From an uncultured Marivita sp. (GTDB lineage: Bacteria; Pseudomonadota; Alphaproteobacteria; Rhodobacterales; Rhodobacteraceae): a DNA stretch of 64,000 nt. Numbering within the stretch: the first letter of the stretch is position 1; each line of letters starts with the position of its first letter. Made by a program: the position numbers and the translations under genes. The stretch is taken from NCBI RefSeq assembly GCF_947488135.1, contig NZ_CANKYW010000007.1, forward strand, positions 62,001 to 126,000, read 5' to 3'. The notes beneath the pieces are model-generated. The model saw nothing but the letters and a program-made list of their open reading frames with translations. It searched no databases and was not told the origin of the DNA. Shown piece by piece: positions 28,335-37,966 of the stretch.

Positions 28335-29009
28335 TCAGCCGCTGCTTTCCCAGGCCGGGTAGAAGTCCTGCGTGTAAAGCCGCGCGCCCCCTTCGTCAGG
28401 CAGCGCCTTCTGAAATTCCGGCCGCTCGGTAATGCGTTCGTACCAGTCGGCCACCGCCGGATGATTGTCGAGCTTGGCAAAGTGCCGTGCCATATAAACC
28501 GCCTGCCCAACCGACACGTCCGCCGCCGAAAACCCGCTGGTCAGCAGGTAGTCCCGGTTCTCCACCGGCGTCGAAAGCCGCGCCTCGAGCGCGTCATAGC
28601 ATTTCCCCAACCGCGCCGCCTCGAGCTTCATCACCACGGGGCTGCGCATGTGATCCTCGTAGAGCATGATATGCTGTTGCGTCAGCGCCGCCGCGTGCTG
28701 GCTGATGGTTTCGGCGAAATGCACCCAGACGAGCCAAGCCATCCGGTCCGGGTCGTCCGGCCCGCGCCCCATGTTCGCTTCGGGGAAGCGTTCGCACAGG
28801 AATTCCGTGATCGCCCCCGTCTCGAACATGCGCTCCCCGTCAATCTCCAGCGCAGGCACGCGTCCTGCCGGCGACAGGCTGAGATATTCCGGCGCGCGAA
28901 GACTGCGATCGAAGGCGTGCAGCACGACTTCGAACTCCACCTCCAATTCGTAAAGCAGCCAGAGCGTGCGCATGGAGCGCGTCTGCGGACAGTGATGCAA
29001 TCGGATCAT
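28335..29009 (-). CDS. Glutathione S-transferase family protein
   Basis: A 224-aa GST. The N-terminal thioredoxin-like domain (residues 1-75) contains PAGRVPALEIDGERMFETGAI, the cis-Pro and Glu/Ser glutathione-binding segment; the helical C-terminal domain follows. The start overlaps the mccA stop by four bases, so it is co-translated with the methylcrotonyl-CoA carboxylase genes. Substrate unknown; a link to detoxifying reactive enoyl-CoA or aldehyde by-products is speculation. Confidence 0.9.
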   Translation of the reverse strand: MIRLHHCPQTRSMRTLWLLYELEVEFEVVLHAFDRSLRAPEYLSLSPAGRVPALEIDGERMFETGAITEFLCERFPEANMGRGPDDPDRMAWLVWVHFAETISQHAAALTQQHIMLYEDHMRSPVVMKLEAARLGKCYDALEARLSTPVENRDYLLTSGFSAADVSVGQAVYMARHFAKLDNHPAVADWYERITERPEFQKALPDEGGARLYTQDFYPAWESSG

Positions 29010-30946
29010 GCGTTTTCCTCCTCCAGCCGGATCAGAACCGCCCCGGCCTCGACCTGCGTTCCCGCAGCGGCCATCACTTCGGCCACGGTGCCGTCGCGCG
29101 CGGCAAGCAGGCTGTGCTCCATCTTCATCGCCTCGAGCACGGCCAGCCTGTCGCCACGGGTGACAGCCTGGCCTACCTCGACAAAGACCGACCGCACCAT
29201 GCCCGGCATGGGCGCTTCGATCAGATCGCTTGACGCCCCGGCCCCGGCGTCCACATCCAACGGGTCGACATGATCGACCACAAGCGTCGGATCGCCAAAG
29301 ACTGTCGCCCTTCCGTCCGCCACGAACACGTCCCGAGCCGGTTGCCCGTCATAGCGCCAACCATTGGCCCCGAACCGGGCGGGGACCGTTGTCCCGCCAA
29401 GCTCGACATCAATCTCGCCCGGCGCATGGCAGATGACGCGGCATGTCGATACGTCTTCGCCAATCCGCACCGTCACATCCTGCGCCACCGGCCCCCAGAG
29501 GGCAAACCCGTCGAGCGGTCGGGGCGCGCGGTCCAGCCCCTTCAGCGCCAGCACCGCCTGAGCCATCGCGGCAGGTGCGGGATCGGGCACCGCTGTCAAA
29601 GCCTCAAGATCGCGCCCGATCAACCCGGTATCGACCTCACCGCGCGAAAACCCGTCATGCCGCGCCAGCGCACCCAGGAAGGCCAGATTGGTGACGGTCC
29701 CGGCGACCTGCGTACCCGAAAGCGCCCGCCGCAGTTTGCGCAGGGCCACGTCGCGGGACGGGCCGTGCACGATCACCTTGGCGATCATCGGGTCGTAATG
29801 CGGGCTGATGGCGTCCCCGGACCGCACGCCGGTATCGGCCCGTGCGTCCTCCGGGAAGGCCAGATGCGCCAAGCGCCCCGTCGAGGGCAGGAATCCGGCG
29901 GGAACGTCCTCGGCGTAGAGCCGCGCCTCGAATGCGTGGCCGGTGATCGTCAGGTCCTCTTGCGCACAGGGCAACGGCGCACCCGCCGCCACCCGCAACT
30001 GCCATTCCACCAGATCCACGCCGGTGATCGCCTCGGTCACGGGATGTTCGACCTGCAACCGCGTGTTCATCTCCATGAACCAGAACCCGTCCGGGTGCAG
30101 CCCGTCCGAGCCGTCCACGATGAACTCCACCGTCCCCGCGCCCTTGTAGCCGATGGCCTCTGCCGCGCGCACCGCAGCGTCCCCCATCGCGGCGCGCATC
30201 TCTGCCGTCATGCCGGGGGCTGGCGCTTCTTCGATCACCTTCTGGTGCCGACGTTGCAGCGAACAGTCCCGCTCGAAGAGATGCACCGCGCGTGTCCCAT
30301 CGCCGAACACCTGCACCTCGATATGGCGCGGGCTGGTGATGTATTTCTCGATCAGCACATGCGCATTGCCGAACGCCGTCCGCGCCTCCGACTGGGCCGA
30401 GGCCAGCGCATCGGCAAATGCCTTGGGCGCCTCGACCAACCGCATCCCCTTGCCGCCGCCGCCCGCCACCGCCTTGATGAGCACCGGGTAGCCGATCGCT
30501 TCCGCCTCGCGCGCCAAATGGTCCGGCGCTTGCTCCGCGCCCTGATACCCCGGCACCACCGGCACGCCCGCTTCCGCCATCAGCGCCTTGGCCGCATCCT
30601 TGAGCCCCATCGCGCGGATCGCCTTGGCCGACGGCCCGATAAAGACCAGACCCGCCGCCTCGACAGCTTCCACAAAATCGGGATTCTCGGACAGGAAGCC
30701 GTAGCCCGGGTGTATCGCCTGCGCGCCGGTGGCCCGTGCCGCCGCGATGATCGCATCCCCGCGCAGATAGCTCTCGGCCGGTGACGCCCCGCCCAGCGAC
30801 ACCGCAACATCCGCCATCTCCACATGGCGCGCCTGCGCGTCCACATCCGAATGCACCGCGACCGTCCGCACACCCAAACGGCGGCAGGTGTCGATCACGC
30901 GGCACGCAATCTCTCCCCGGTTGGCTATCAGGATCGTGTCAAACAT
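29006..30946 (-). CDS. mccA: Methylcrotonyl-CoA carboxylase, biotin-containing alpha subunit
   Basis: This 646-aa subunit carboxylates biotin and carries it for conversion of 3-methylcrotonyl-CoA to 3-methylglutaconyl-CoA. Order: biotin carboxylase N-domain (1-110), ATP-grasp with the glycine-rich GGGGKGMR loop, carboxylase C-domain, linker, and biotinyl domain with EAMKMEHS, biotinylated Lys608. It follows mccB after 65 bases that contain a GC-rich hairpin, and overlaps the GST gene. The pairing with mccB, ivd and liuE makes MCC more likely than acetyl- or propionyl-CoA carboxylase. Confidence 0.94.
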   Translation of the reverse strand: MFDTILIANRGEIACRVIDTCRRLGVRTVAVHSDVDAQARHVEMADVAVSLGGASPAESYLRGDAIIAAARATGAQAIHPGYGFLSENPDFVEAVEAAGLVFIGPSAKAIRAMGLKDAAKALMAEAGVPVVPGYQGAEQAPDHLAREAEAIGYPVLIKAVAGGGGKGMRLVEAPKAFADALASAQSEARTAFGNAHVLIEKYITSPRHIEVQVFGDGTRAVHLFERDCSLQRRHQKVIEEAPAPGMTAEMRAAMGDAAVRAAEAIGYKGAGTVEFIVDGSDGLHPDGFWFMEMNTRLQVEHPVTEAITGVDLVEWQLRVAAGAPLPCAQEDLTITGHAFEARLYAEDVPAGFLPSTGRLAHLAFPEDARADTGVRSGDAISPHYDPMIAKVIVHGPSRDVALRKLRRALSGTQVAGTVTNLAFLGALARHDGFSRGEVDTGLIGRDLEALTAVPDPAPAAMAQAVLALKGLDRAPRPLDGFALWGPVAQDVTVRIGEDVSTCRVICHAPGEIDVELGGTTVPARFGANGWRYDGQPARDVFVADGRATVFGDPTLVVDHVDPLDVDAGAGASSDLIEAPMPGMVRSVFVEVGQAVTRGDRLAVLEAMKMEHSLLAARDGTVAEVMAAAGTQVEAGAVLIRLEEENA

Positions 30947-30992
30947 CTTGCAACACCGCTTCTCTTCATCTTGCCCCTAAACTCCGGGGGTG

Positions 30993-31009
30993 TGGGGGCA
31001 GCGCCCCCA
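30993..31009 (-). repeat. GC-rich hairpin between mccB and mccA
   Basis: Arms TGGGGGC and GCCCCCA around AGC lie directly after the mccB stop. The surrounding sequence (CTCCGGGGG just upstream on the plus strand) resembles the GGGGGC-GCCCCC part of the intergenic repeats at 43588-43651 and 57429-57490. It may tune the mccB:mccA ratio by stalling or processing; there is no T tract. Confidence 0.45.
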
Positions 31010-31011
31010 GG

Positions 31012-32613
31012 TTACATCCGAAACACACCGAAGCGCGTCTCTTCAATCGGCGCGTTCAACGCCGCTTCCAGTGACAGTGACAGCACCGAGCGGGTCTTGC
31101 GCGGATCGATGATGCCGTCATCCCAAAGCCGGGCCGAGGCATAAAGCGGATGCGCCTGTTCCTCGAACATCTCGACCGTGGGCCGCTTGAACGCCGCCTC
31201 GTCCTCCGCCGACCAGCTTTCACCGCGCTTTTCCATCGCGTCGCGCTTGACCGTCGCCAGCACGCCCGCGGCCTGTTCGCCGCCCATCACGGAAATACGG
31301 CTGTTGGGCCAGGTCCACAGGAAACGGGGCTGATAGGCCCGCCCCGCCATGCCGTAATTGCCCGCGCCGAAGGAACCACCGACCAGCATGGTGATCTTGG
31401 GCACAGACGTACAGGCTACCGCCGTGACCATCTTGGCCCCGTGCCGCGCGATGCCCTCGTTCTCGTACATCCGGCCCACCATGAAGCCGGTGATGTTTTG
31501 CAGGAAGACCAGCGGGATTTTGCGCTGCGAGCACAACTCCACGAAATGCGCGCCTTTCTGAGCCGCCTCCGAGAACAGCACGCCATTATTGGCCACGATC
31601 CCCACCGGCCAGCCGTCGACATGGGCAAAGCCCGTCACCAAGGTCTCGCCGAAGCGCGGTTTGAACTCGTCGAAGTAGGACCCGTCCACCACCCGTGCGA
31701 TCACCTCGCGGATGTCATAGGGCGTGCGCAGGTCGCCCGGCACGACGCCGAAAATCTCGTCGGGGTCATAGGCCGGATCCTCCGCCGCCTGTCGTAGGGT
31801 GGGCATCACATGCCCACCAAGCGACCCAACCGCCCGCCGCGCCAAGGCCAATGCGTGACCGTCATCCTCCGCGAGGTAATCCGCCACGCCCGAGAGCCGC
31901 GTATGCACATCGCCGCCGCCCAAATCCTCGGCTGTCACGACCTCGCCCGTCGCGGCCTTCACCAAGGGCGGACCGGCAAGGAAGATCGTGCCCTGTTCCT
32001 TCACGATGATCGTCACGTCCGACATGGCAGGCACATAGGCCCCGCCTGCCGTACACGACCCCATCACCACGGCGATCTGTGCGGTGCCTTTCGCGCTCAT
32101 CCGGGCCTGGTTGTAGAAGATCCGGCCAAAATGGTCGCGATCCGGGAAGACCTCATCCTGATTGGGCAGGTTCGCGCCGCCCGAGTCGACAAGGTAGATA
32201 CACGGCAAATGGTTTTCCTCGGCGATCTCCTGCGCGCGCAGGTGCTTCTTGACCGTCATCGGATAATACGTGCCGCCCTTCACCGTCGCGTCATTGCAGA
32301 CCACCATGACCTGACGGCCCATCACCCGTCCCACCCCGGCGATCACCCCGGAAGCACGCGCGGCCCCATCGTAAAGCCCGTGCGCCGCCGTGGCCCCCAC
32401 CTCAAGGAAAGGCGATCCGGGATCGAGCAGGTTCGCCACGCGGTCGCGGGGCAGCATCTTGCCGCGCGACACATGCCGTTCGCGCGCTCGCTCGCCCCCA
32501 CCCGCTGCGGCCAGATCGGCGGCTTCTCGCACAACACGCAATGCCTCTTCATGCGCGGCGCGGTTCGTCTCGAACTGCTCGGACGACGGGATCGCTTGTG
32601 ATCGAAGTTTCAT
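31012..32613 (-). CDS. mccB: Methylcrotonyl-CoA carboxylase, carboxyltransferase beta subunit
   Basis: This 533-aa subunit transfers the carboxyl group from biotin to 3-methylcrotonyl-CoA. It has the two crotonase-like carboxyltransferase halves, with glycine-rich acyl-CoA/biotin sites seen in [17 protein letters not shown] and [23 protein letters not shown]. Length is normal for MccB. One base separates it from the DUF1311 gene upstream. LiuB is an alternative name for the same gene. Confidence 0.95.
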   Translation of the reverse strand: MKLRSQAIPSSEQFETNRAAHEEALRVVREAADLAAAGGGERARERHVSRGKMLPRDRVANLLDPGSPFLEVGATAAHGLYDGAARASGVIAGVGRVMGRQVMVVCNDATVKGGTYYPMTVKKHLRAQEIAEENHLPCIYLVDSGGANLPNQDEVFPDRDHFGRIFYNQARMSAKGTAQIAVVMGSCTAGGAYVPAMSDVTIIVKEQGTIFLAGPPLVKAATGEVVTAEDLGGGDVHTRLSGVADYLAEDDGHALALARRAVGSLGGHVMPTLRQAAEDPAYDPDEIFGVVPGDLRTPYDIREVIARVVDGSYFDEFKPRFGETLVTGFAHVDGWPVGIVANNGVLFSEAAQKGAHFVELCSQRKIPLVFLQNITGFMVGRMYENEGIARHGAKMVTAVACTSVPKITMLVGGSFGAGNYGMAGRAYQPRFLWTWPNSRISVMGGEQAAGVLATVKRDAMEKRGESWSAEDEAAFKRPTVEMFEEQAHPLYASARLWDDGIIDPRKTRSVLSLSLEAALNAPIEETRFGVFRM

Positions 32614-32614
32614 C

Positions 32615-33103
32615 TTACTGTCCCCGCATGTCGCGTAATTCGATGGCCCGCCCAGCCGTCATGGTCAGGTGGCAATTCGCGCCAACGATGGTGCGGATCG
32701 TGCCGTCCTGCCACATCGCGTAGCGCGCCGCACAATCGGCATCACGGAAGGCGATCCAGGCCCGCTGCGCATCGCGCAAGGCATCGGTCCGGTCCATCAC
32801 GGTCGAGTACCCTGCCGCGTCGGCCTCGGCATTGACCGCTTGCGTCGCCGTGTATTCTTCGTTCAGGATCGCGTCCCATTCCGCCGTTTCGGCCTGAATA
32901 CACTGGGCAATCCCGATTGTGGTTGAGCCGTCGGGCAGATCCTGACACTGGCCTGCCGCCTGGCCAAGACAGGGCGGATACATCGCGCCGATCTCGGTGG
33001 TGTCAAAGCAATCGCGGACGATACTCTTGTCGATGGCGAATTCCTGCGCAGGCGCAATCTGCGGTGCCAGCATCAGGCAAAATGCGATGGGAGCGTATCT
33101 CAT
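32615..33103 (-). CDS. Secreted LprI/DUF1311-like protein
   Basis: This 162-aa protein has an N-terminal signal peptide ending near APAQE. The mature part has the DUF1311 pattern: [10 protein letters not shown], then [15 protein letters not shown] and [16 protein letters not shown], ending with [13 protein letters not shown], including the WxxxRDxxC core. In Mycobacterium LprI a similar domain inhibits lysozyme; here that is family knowledge only. It sits between the acyl-CoA ligase (four-base overlap) and mccB, an odd place for a periplasmic protein. Confidence 0.85.
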   Translation of the reverse strand: MRYAPIAFCLMLAPQIAPAQEFAIDKSIVRDCFDTTEIGAMYPPCLGQAAGQCQDLPDGSTTIGIAQCIQAETAEWDAILNEEYTATQAVNAEADAAGYSTVMDRTDALRDAQRAWIAFRDADCAARYAMWQDGTIRTIVGANCHLTMTAGRAIELRDMRGQ

Positions 33104-34662
33104 GACAATCCTTCCTGCCGCGCCCGGGCCTTCAATTCCTTGCGGATCACCTTGCCGGTGACAGTCATCGGAAGCTCTGACAGAAATTCGATTTCCCTTG
33201 GATAAGAATAGCTTGCAAGTCGATCTTTTACCCATGACTGAAGATCCGTAACCGAGGTGTTAACCCCGTCCTTCAGCACCACGTAGGCCTTCACGATCTC
33301 GGTGCGCAGCGCGCAGGGCTTGCCGACGACGCCGCAGGTGGCGACCGCCGGGTGGGTGAGCAGGCAATCCTCGATTTCCGCCGGGCCGATGCGGTAGCCG
33401 GACGAGGTGATGACGTCGTCCTCGCGTCCGACAAAGCGGATCGTGTCGCCATCCATCACGCCGCGATCCCCGGTCAGCATCCAGTCGCCACGATACTTCG
33501 CCGCCGTTTCCTCGGGTTTGCGCCAATATTCCAGCATCATAGAAGCGGATCCACGGCGTACCGCGATGTCGCCTTCACCCTCGCACGGCAAACCAGCCTC
33601 GCCGATCACCGCCACCTGATGCCCCGGCACCGCGCGCCCCATTGCGCCCGGCACGGAGTCGAAGGACGCGCCGCAAGAGGACACGATCATGTTGCATTCC
33701 GTCTGGCCGTAAAATTCGTTGATCGTCACGCCGAACGCGTCACGCCCCCAGGACAGCATCTCGGCCCCGAGCGTCTCACCCCCTGACGCGACCGAGCGCA
33801 GCCCGTCGATCCGGGCGTCTTCCGCCTTGAGCATCCGCAGAGCCGTTGGTGGGAAAAAGACATTGCGCACAGATGCTTCTGTGCAAATCCTTACGCACTC
33901 TTCGACCGAGAATTTGGGCATCCGCGCCGCAACCACCGGCACGCCAAGCGCCAGCCCGGGCATCAGCACGTCAAACAACCCGCCGATCCAAGCCCAGTCA
34001 GCGGGTGTCCAGAGCACGTCGCCCTCCTGCCCGAGGAAATCATGGCTCATCTCGACACCCGGCAGATGGCCGGTCAGCACGCGGTGCCCGTGCAACGCGC
34101 CCTTGGGTGAACCTGTGGTGCCGCTGGTATAGATCAGCACCGCGGCATCATCCGGCCCGGTATCGACCATCGCGCGGGTGCCGGAGGACGCGCCCAGATC
34201 GCTGCGGGTGATGGTGGCCACGCCCAGCCCGGTCATTTGCACCACGCCCTCCAGATCGGTCACGACCACGCCCAGCCCCGCATCCTCGATCCGGGTTTTC
34301 AATGCGTCCGTGCGGAAGAGCTTGAACAGCGGCACGGATATCGCGCCCAGCCGCCATGCCGCGATATGCGCGGCGGCGCAAAGCGGTGATTGCGAGAGCA
34401 GCACGCCAACCCGGTCGCCCTTCATCACGCCACGTTCGATCAGCGCGACCTCGACCTGACGCGAGCGATACCAGAGATCGCCATAGGTGATCCGGCGGGT
34501 CACGTCCGGCGTCACCTCGATGATCGCCACGCGGTCCGGTTCTGTCGCCGCCCAGCCGTCACAGACCTGGTGCGCCATGTTGAGAGATGGCGGCAAATCC
34601 CAGTCGAACCCCTTGCAGAGGGCGTCATAAGACTTCGGTCTGAGCATTGGGCGCGCCGTCAT
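33100..34662 (-). CDS. AMP-dependent acyl-CoA synthetase in the leucine operon
   Basis: This 520-aa adenylate-forming ligase is of the acetyl/medium-chain acyl-CoA synthetase type. Visible motifs are the P-loop YTSGTTGSPKG, the ATP motif NEFYGQTECN, LTGDRGVMDG, the hinge region GREDDVITSSGYRIGPAEIE and the C-terminal catalytic Lys in MTVTGKVIRKEL. The start ATG (34660-34662) overlaps the upstream small gene by four bases. In the liu operon it could activate isovalerate or acetoacetate to the CoA ester; the substrate is inferred, not shown. Confidence 0.9.
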   Translation of the reverse strand: MTARPMLRPKSYDALCKGFDWDLPPSLNMAHQVCDGWAATEPDRVAIIEVTPDVTRRITYGDLWYRSRQVEVALIERGVMKGDRVGVLLSQSPLCAAAHIAAWRLGAISVPLFKLFRTDALKTRIEDAGLGVVVTDLEGVVQMTGLGVATITRSDLGASSGTRAMVDTGPDDAAVLIYTSGTTGSPKGALHGHRVLTGHLPGVEMSHDFLGQEGDVLWTPADWAWIGGLFDVLMPGLALGVPVVAARMPKFSVEECVRICTEASVRNVFFPPTALRMLKAEDARIDGLRSVASGGETLGAEMLSWGRDAFGVTINEFYGQTECNMIVSSCGASFDSVPGAMGRAVPGHQVAVIGEAGLPCEGEGDIAVRRGSASMMLEYWRKPEETAAKYRGDWMLTGDRGVMDGDTIRFVGREDDVITSSGYRIGPAEIEDCLLTHPAVATCGVVGKPCALRTEIVKAYVVLKDGVNTSVTDLQSWVKDRLASYSYPREIEFLSELPMTVTGKVIRKELKARARQEGLS

Positions 34663-34958
34663 GTCGATGGCCGTCCCGACACGGCCCCGACCGAAATCAG
34701 GCTGCCGAAGCGATTTACGTGATAGAGGATGTCGGCACAGCGCACGGTGATCCACGCGCCACCGACCTGCCCCGCCAGTCCGACGCAATCGGACACCCGC
34801 GCGTCGGCGCTGCCGTCCTGCGTCACGTAGCGATGGGTCATTGCATTGATCACATCCGTCTCCGTTATCGTGGCGGCGATCCATCCGTAGCGAAACGCCA
34901 GCAACGCCCCGACCAAGGTGGCAAGGCCCAAGGGCACCCACCAGACCCAGCGTGGCAC
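34659..34958 (-). CDS. Small single-helix exported protein in the leucine operon
   Basis: The protein has 99 aa. Residues 4-27 form a hydrophobic helix that could be a signal anchor (WVWWVPLGLATLVGALLAF); the rest is a small globular part with two Cys (SDCVGLAG and RCADILY), probably periplasmic. It starts four bases after the ivd stop and overlaps the ligase gene by four bases. The arrangement of a helix plus two Cys resembles the small exported proteins embedded in nuo. No family recognised. Confidence 0.7.
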   Translation of the reverse strand: MPRWVWWVPLGLATLVGALLAFRYGWIAATITETDVINAMTHRYVTQDGSADARVSDCVGLAGQVGGAWITVRCADILYHVNRFGSLISVGAVSGRPST

Positions 34959-34962
34959 AGCT

Positions 34963-36126
34963 CTAGCCCATCGCCGCCATCATTTCTCGTCCGACGAGCA
35001 TGCGGCGGATCTCGGACGTGCCCGCGCCGATCTCCATGAGCTTGGCGTCGCGGAAGATCCGCGCCACGGGCGCGTCGGATAGGAACCCGGCCCCGCCCAT
35101 CGCCTGCACCGCTTGATGCGCCTGCACCATCGCCTGTTCGCTGGCATAGAGACAGCAGGCGGCGGCGTCCTGACGGGTGACGTCACCCCGGTCGCAGGCC
35201 TTGGCGACCTCGTAGACATAGGCGCGGGCGGAATTCATCGCCGTGTACATATCGGCCATCTTGCCCTGCATCAGTTGGAAGCTGCCGATGGGCTGGCCGA
35301 ACTGCTTGCGCTCGGCCATGTAGGGCATGATCTCGTCCAGGCAGGCAGCCATGATGCCAAGGCCGATCCCAGCCAGCACGACACGTTCGTAATCGAGGCC
35401 GGACATCAGCACGCGCACGCCCTTGCCCTCTTCGCCCAGCACGTTCTCGAACGGCACTTCGACGTCATCGAAGATCAGTTCCGCCGTGTTCGACCCGCGC
35501 ATCCCCAGCTTGTCGAAATGCGGGGAGGTGGAGAATCCTTTGAACGTCTTTTCGATCAGGAACGCCGTGATGCCCTTGGACCCGGCATCGGGATCGGTCT
35601 TGGCATAGACCACCAGCGTGTCGGCATCGGGGCCATTGGTGATCCAGTATTTGCTTCCGTTCAGCTTGTAATGATCGTTCCGCTTTTCCGCGCGCAACTT
35701 CATGGAGACCACGTCGGACCCTGCCCCCGGCTCGGACATCGCCAACGCACCGACATGTTCGCCGGAAATCAGACCGGGCAGGTATTTCGCCTTCTGATCG
35801 GCATTTCCGTTCAACTTGATCTGGTTCACGCAGAGGTTGGAGTGTGCACCGTAAGACAGCGACACCGAGGCGGACGCACGCGCAACCTCTTCCACTGCCA
35901 CGGTATGCGCCAGATAGCCCATTCCCGCGCCGCCATATTCCTCGTCCACGGTGATGCCCAGTAGGCCAAGCTCACCCATCTCGGTCCACAACTCGGGCGG
36001 AAAGGCGTTCTTCTGGTCGATCTCGGCCGCCATCGGTTTGACCCGCTCCTGCGCCCAGCGGTGCACCATCTCGCGCAAGGAATTGACGTCTTCACCCAGA
36101 TCGAACTGCATGGTCGCGTTGAACAT
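34963..36126 (-). CDS. ivd: Isovaleryl-CoA dehydrogenase
   Basis: This 387-aa FAD acyl-CoA dehydrogenase oxidises isovaleryl-CoA to 3-methylcrotonyl-CoA. It has the [11 protein letters not shown] and WITNG FAD-binding segments, and Glu247 in [10 protein letters not shown] is at the position of the catalytic base specific to IVD (not in the usual C-terminal place of other family members). The ATG at 36124-36126 has GGAGAGG just upstream. It is the first gene of the liu operon, preceded by a perfect inverted-repeat operator. LiuA is a synonym. Confidence 0.95.
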   Translation of the reverse strand: MFNATMQFDLGEDVNSLREMVHRWAQERVKPMAAEIDQKNAFPPELWTEMGELGLLGITVDEEYGGAGMGYLAHTVAVEEVARASASVSLSYGAHSNLCVNQIKLNGNADQKAKYLPGLISGEHVGALAMSEPGAGSDVVSMKLRAEKRNDHYKLNGSKYWITNGPDADTLVVYAKTDPDAGSKGITAFLIEKTFKGFSTSPHFDKLGMRGSNTAELIFDDVEVPFENVLGEEGKGVRVLMSGLDYERVVLAGIGLGIMAACLDEIMPYMAERKQFGQPIGSFQLMQGKMADMYTAMNSARAYVYEVAKACDRGDVTRQDAAACCLYASEQAMVQAHQAVQAMGGAGFLSDAPVARIFRDAKLMEIGAGTSEIRRMLVGREMMAAMG

Positions 36127-36151
36127 TCGCCTCTCCCCAAGAGCGGACTTA

Positions 36152-36167
36152 TTGAACACTTGTTCAA
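36152..36167. promoter_or_regulatory. Candidate repressor operator of the liu/ivd operon
   Basis: TTGAACA-CT-TGTTCAA is a perfect 7-bp inverted repeat starting 26 bases upstream of the ivd start codon. Size and symmetry fit a TetR-family dimer site, often found in acyl-CoA catabolic promoters. No regulator gene lies next to it. Confidence 0.6.
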
Positions 36168-36266
36168 ATCCTAGAGGAAACCCCCACGTCAGGTCAAGCG
36201 CAAGGAACCGCCGGACCCGGCCCGCGTTGAGCGACTGAACCGCATTTCAACGCGAAAGGACACGCA

Positions 36267-36737
36267 ATGACCGCGACACTCACCGAAACATTCTGGAACA
36301 ACATGAGCAAGATCCACGTCGTCCTTCTTGGCGCGGGCGGCGGCACACCGGTGCCGATGTCCCCTCTCGCACGGAAAGAAGACACCGCCATCTGGTTCAT
36401 CACCTCCGCCGATCACGACACGTTCAAGGCTGCGAAGGCTGGCGAAGGGGCTGACATTTACCTCTGCGATTCGGCCGGGAAAATGTACGGCACCATCAAG
36501 GGCCGTCTTTCGGTCTCGGACGATAGCGAAAAACTGGACGAGCTTTGGTCGCCGATGGCCGCCGCGTGGTTCGAGAACGGCCGCGAGGATGACTCGGTGC
36601 GATTGATGAAATACACTCCGACCGAAGCCGAGATCTGGGCCACCGACGGCACCGCCAAATACCTGTTCGAGACGATCAAGGCGAATGTCACAGATTCCAA
36701 ACCCGATACCGGCGAATACGGTATGATTCACTTTTAA
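36267..36737 (+). CDS. Pyridoxamine 5'-phosphate oxidase-like (general stress 26) protein
   Basis: This 156-aa split-barrel flavin-binding family protein contains TETFWNNMSKIHVVLL and DTAIWFITSADHDTF, characteristic of the YzzA/general stress protein 26 group within PNPOx-like proteins. Members bind FMN or FAD; enzymatic activity is mostly undefined. It is read divergently from ivd and is nine bases upstream of creA, with which it may be co-transcribed. Cytoplasmic. Confidence 0.88.
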   Translation: MTATLTETFWNNMSKIHVVLLGAGGGTPVPMSPLARKEDTAIWFITSADHDTFKAAKAGEGADIYLCDSAGKMYGTIKGRLSVSDDSEKLDELWSPMAAAWFENGREDDSVRLMKYTPTEAEIWATDGTAKYLFETIKANVTDSKPDTGEYGMIHF

Positions 36738-36746
36738 GGACCGCAC

Positions 36747-37202
36747 ATGAAACGAGTTGGAACCGCCTGCCTTCTGGGCTTGCTCTGCCTGTCCCCCGCC
36801 CAAGCCGAACAGATCGGTGAGGTCGGCGTGGATTGGGTCGGCAACGATATCATCATCGAAGCCATCGCAGACCCGGATGTGGCAGGCGTGACCTGTCATA
36901 TCGCCTATTTCGAACGCGGGCTGATCGATCGTTTGAGCAAGGGAAACTGGTTCGAGGACCCATCGAACGCGTCAATCTCTTGCCGTCAGACCGGACCCAT
37001 CGAAATTGGCGATATCGACCGTGATGACGATGGTGAGGATGTCTTCCGCGCCTCGCGGTCGATCATCCTCAAATCATTGCGCGTGAAGCGGATCTTCGAC
37101 GAAAAGAACCAGACGCTGGTGTATATCGCCCATGCGGCGGAATTGACGGACGGGTCGGCCAAGGTGTCGATGTCGACCGTGCCGCTTTATGGGTCTGACT
37201 AG
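36747..37202 (+). CDS. creA: CreA family periplasmic protein
   Basis: The protein has 151 aa with a signal peptide ending in AQAEQ. The mature part matches CreA: IGEVGVDWVGNDIIIEAIADP, VTCHIAYFERG, the SISCRQTGPI segment and SIILKSLRVKRIFD. Two Cys could form a disulfide. CreA is widespread in proteobacteria but has no settled function. The stop overlaps that of the convergent gph-like gene by three bases. Confidence 0.9.
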   Translation: MKRVGTACLLGLLCLSPAQAEQIGEVGVDWVGNDIIIEAIADPDVAGVTCHIAYFERGLIDRLSKGNWFEDPSNASISCRQTGPIEIGDIDRDDDGEDVFRASRSIILKSLRVKRIFDEKNQTLVYIAHAAELTDGSAKVSMSTVPLYGSD

Positions 37203-37861
37203 GCCAAAAGCCGCGCGGCCACGCCCGGCAGTTCATCGAAATGATGGATGATCGCATCGGGTTCGAGCGCCGCCATGTCTTCGCCGGACGGACCGAAACC
37301 GACCAGAACACAGGCAACGCCGACCGCGCGGGCTGTGTCGCGGTCGGTTTTCGTGTCTCCGATCAAACAGCTTTGCGCCACCACGCCACCCGCCCGTTCG
37401 ACCGCCGCGATATAAGGCGCCGCATCGGGTTTTCGCGTGGGCAAGGTGTCTGCCCCGATCAGCGACCCGAACGCATCCCGCACGCCCAGCCGTGTCATCA
37501 GGGTTTCTGCCAGACCTTCGGGCTTGTTCGTGCAGATGCCGACGGCCATTCCGTTCGATTTCAACAGCTCCACCGCGTCCATCGCGCCCGGATACATGAC
37601 GGTGTGCACATCCAGCGCATCTCCATACGCGCTCAGCAGTTCGGGATACCACTGTTCCACCAATCCGGCGGAATACTGCCCGGCGCGCTCGAGCCCGAGG
37701 GTCAGCATGGCTTTCCCACCCCGAAGCGCCGTGCCCGCATCGGTGGCGGGATCAAGCCGGGTGTCGAACCCCATACGGTCAAAGCAATGGTTGGCCGCGG
37801 CGATCAGGTCGCCGCTGGTGTCGGCCAGAGTGCCGTCGAGGTCGAATATCACTGTCCGCAC
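37199..37861 (-). CDS. Second Gph-like HAD phosphatase (GTG start)
   Basis: This 220-aa HAD phosphatase has motif I FDLDGT with Asp7/Asp9, ICTNKPEG (motif II), RKPDAAP (motif III Lys) and GDTKTDRDTA (motif IV). It is related to Gph at 2543-3199 but clearly diverged. The start is a GTG at 37861-37859 with GGAG seven bases upstream. It is divergent from glmU. The substrate may be phosphoglycolate or another small sugar phosphate; sequence does not decide. Confidence 0.85.
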   Translation of the reverse strand: MRTVIFDLDGTLADTSGDLIAAANHCFDRMGFDTRLDPATDAGTALRGGKAMLTLGLERAGQYSAGLVEQWYPELLSAYGDALDVHTVMYPGAMDAVELLKSNGMAVGICTNKPEGLAETLMTRLGVRDAFGSLIGADTLPTRKPDAAPYIAAVERAGGVVAQSCLIGDTKTDRDTARAVGVACVLVGFGPSGEDMAALEPDAIIHHFDELPGVAARLLA

Positions 37862-37966
37862 CGGGTCTCTCCTGTCACAACTCGCAATCATGTGTGAAAT
37901 TAGCTGCCTTGCGGCATTGGCCCAGACCGATAAAAGGACCGTGAGCAAAACACAAAGAGAAACCTG

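Noticed and set aside
29270-30784. Open frame of 504 codons on the plus strand
   Set aside because: Antisense to mccA; composition of a shadow frame.
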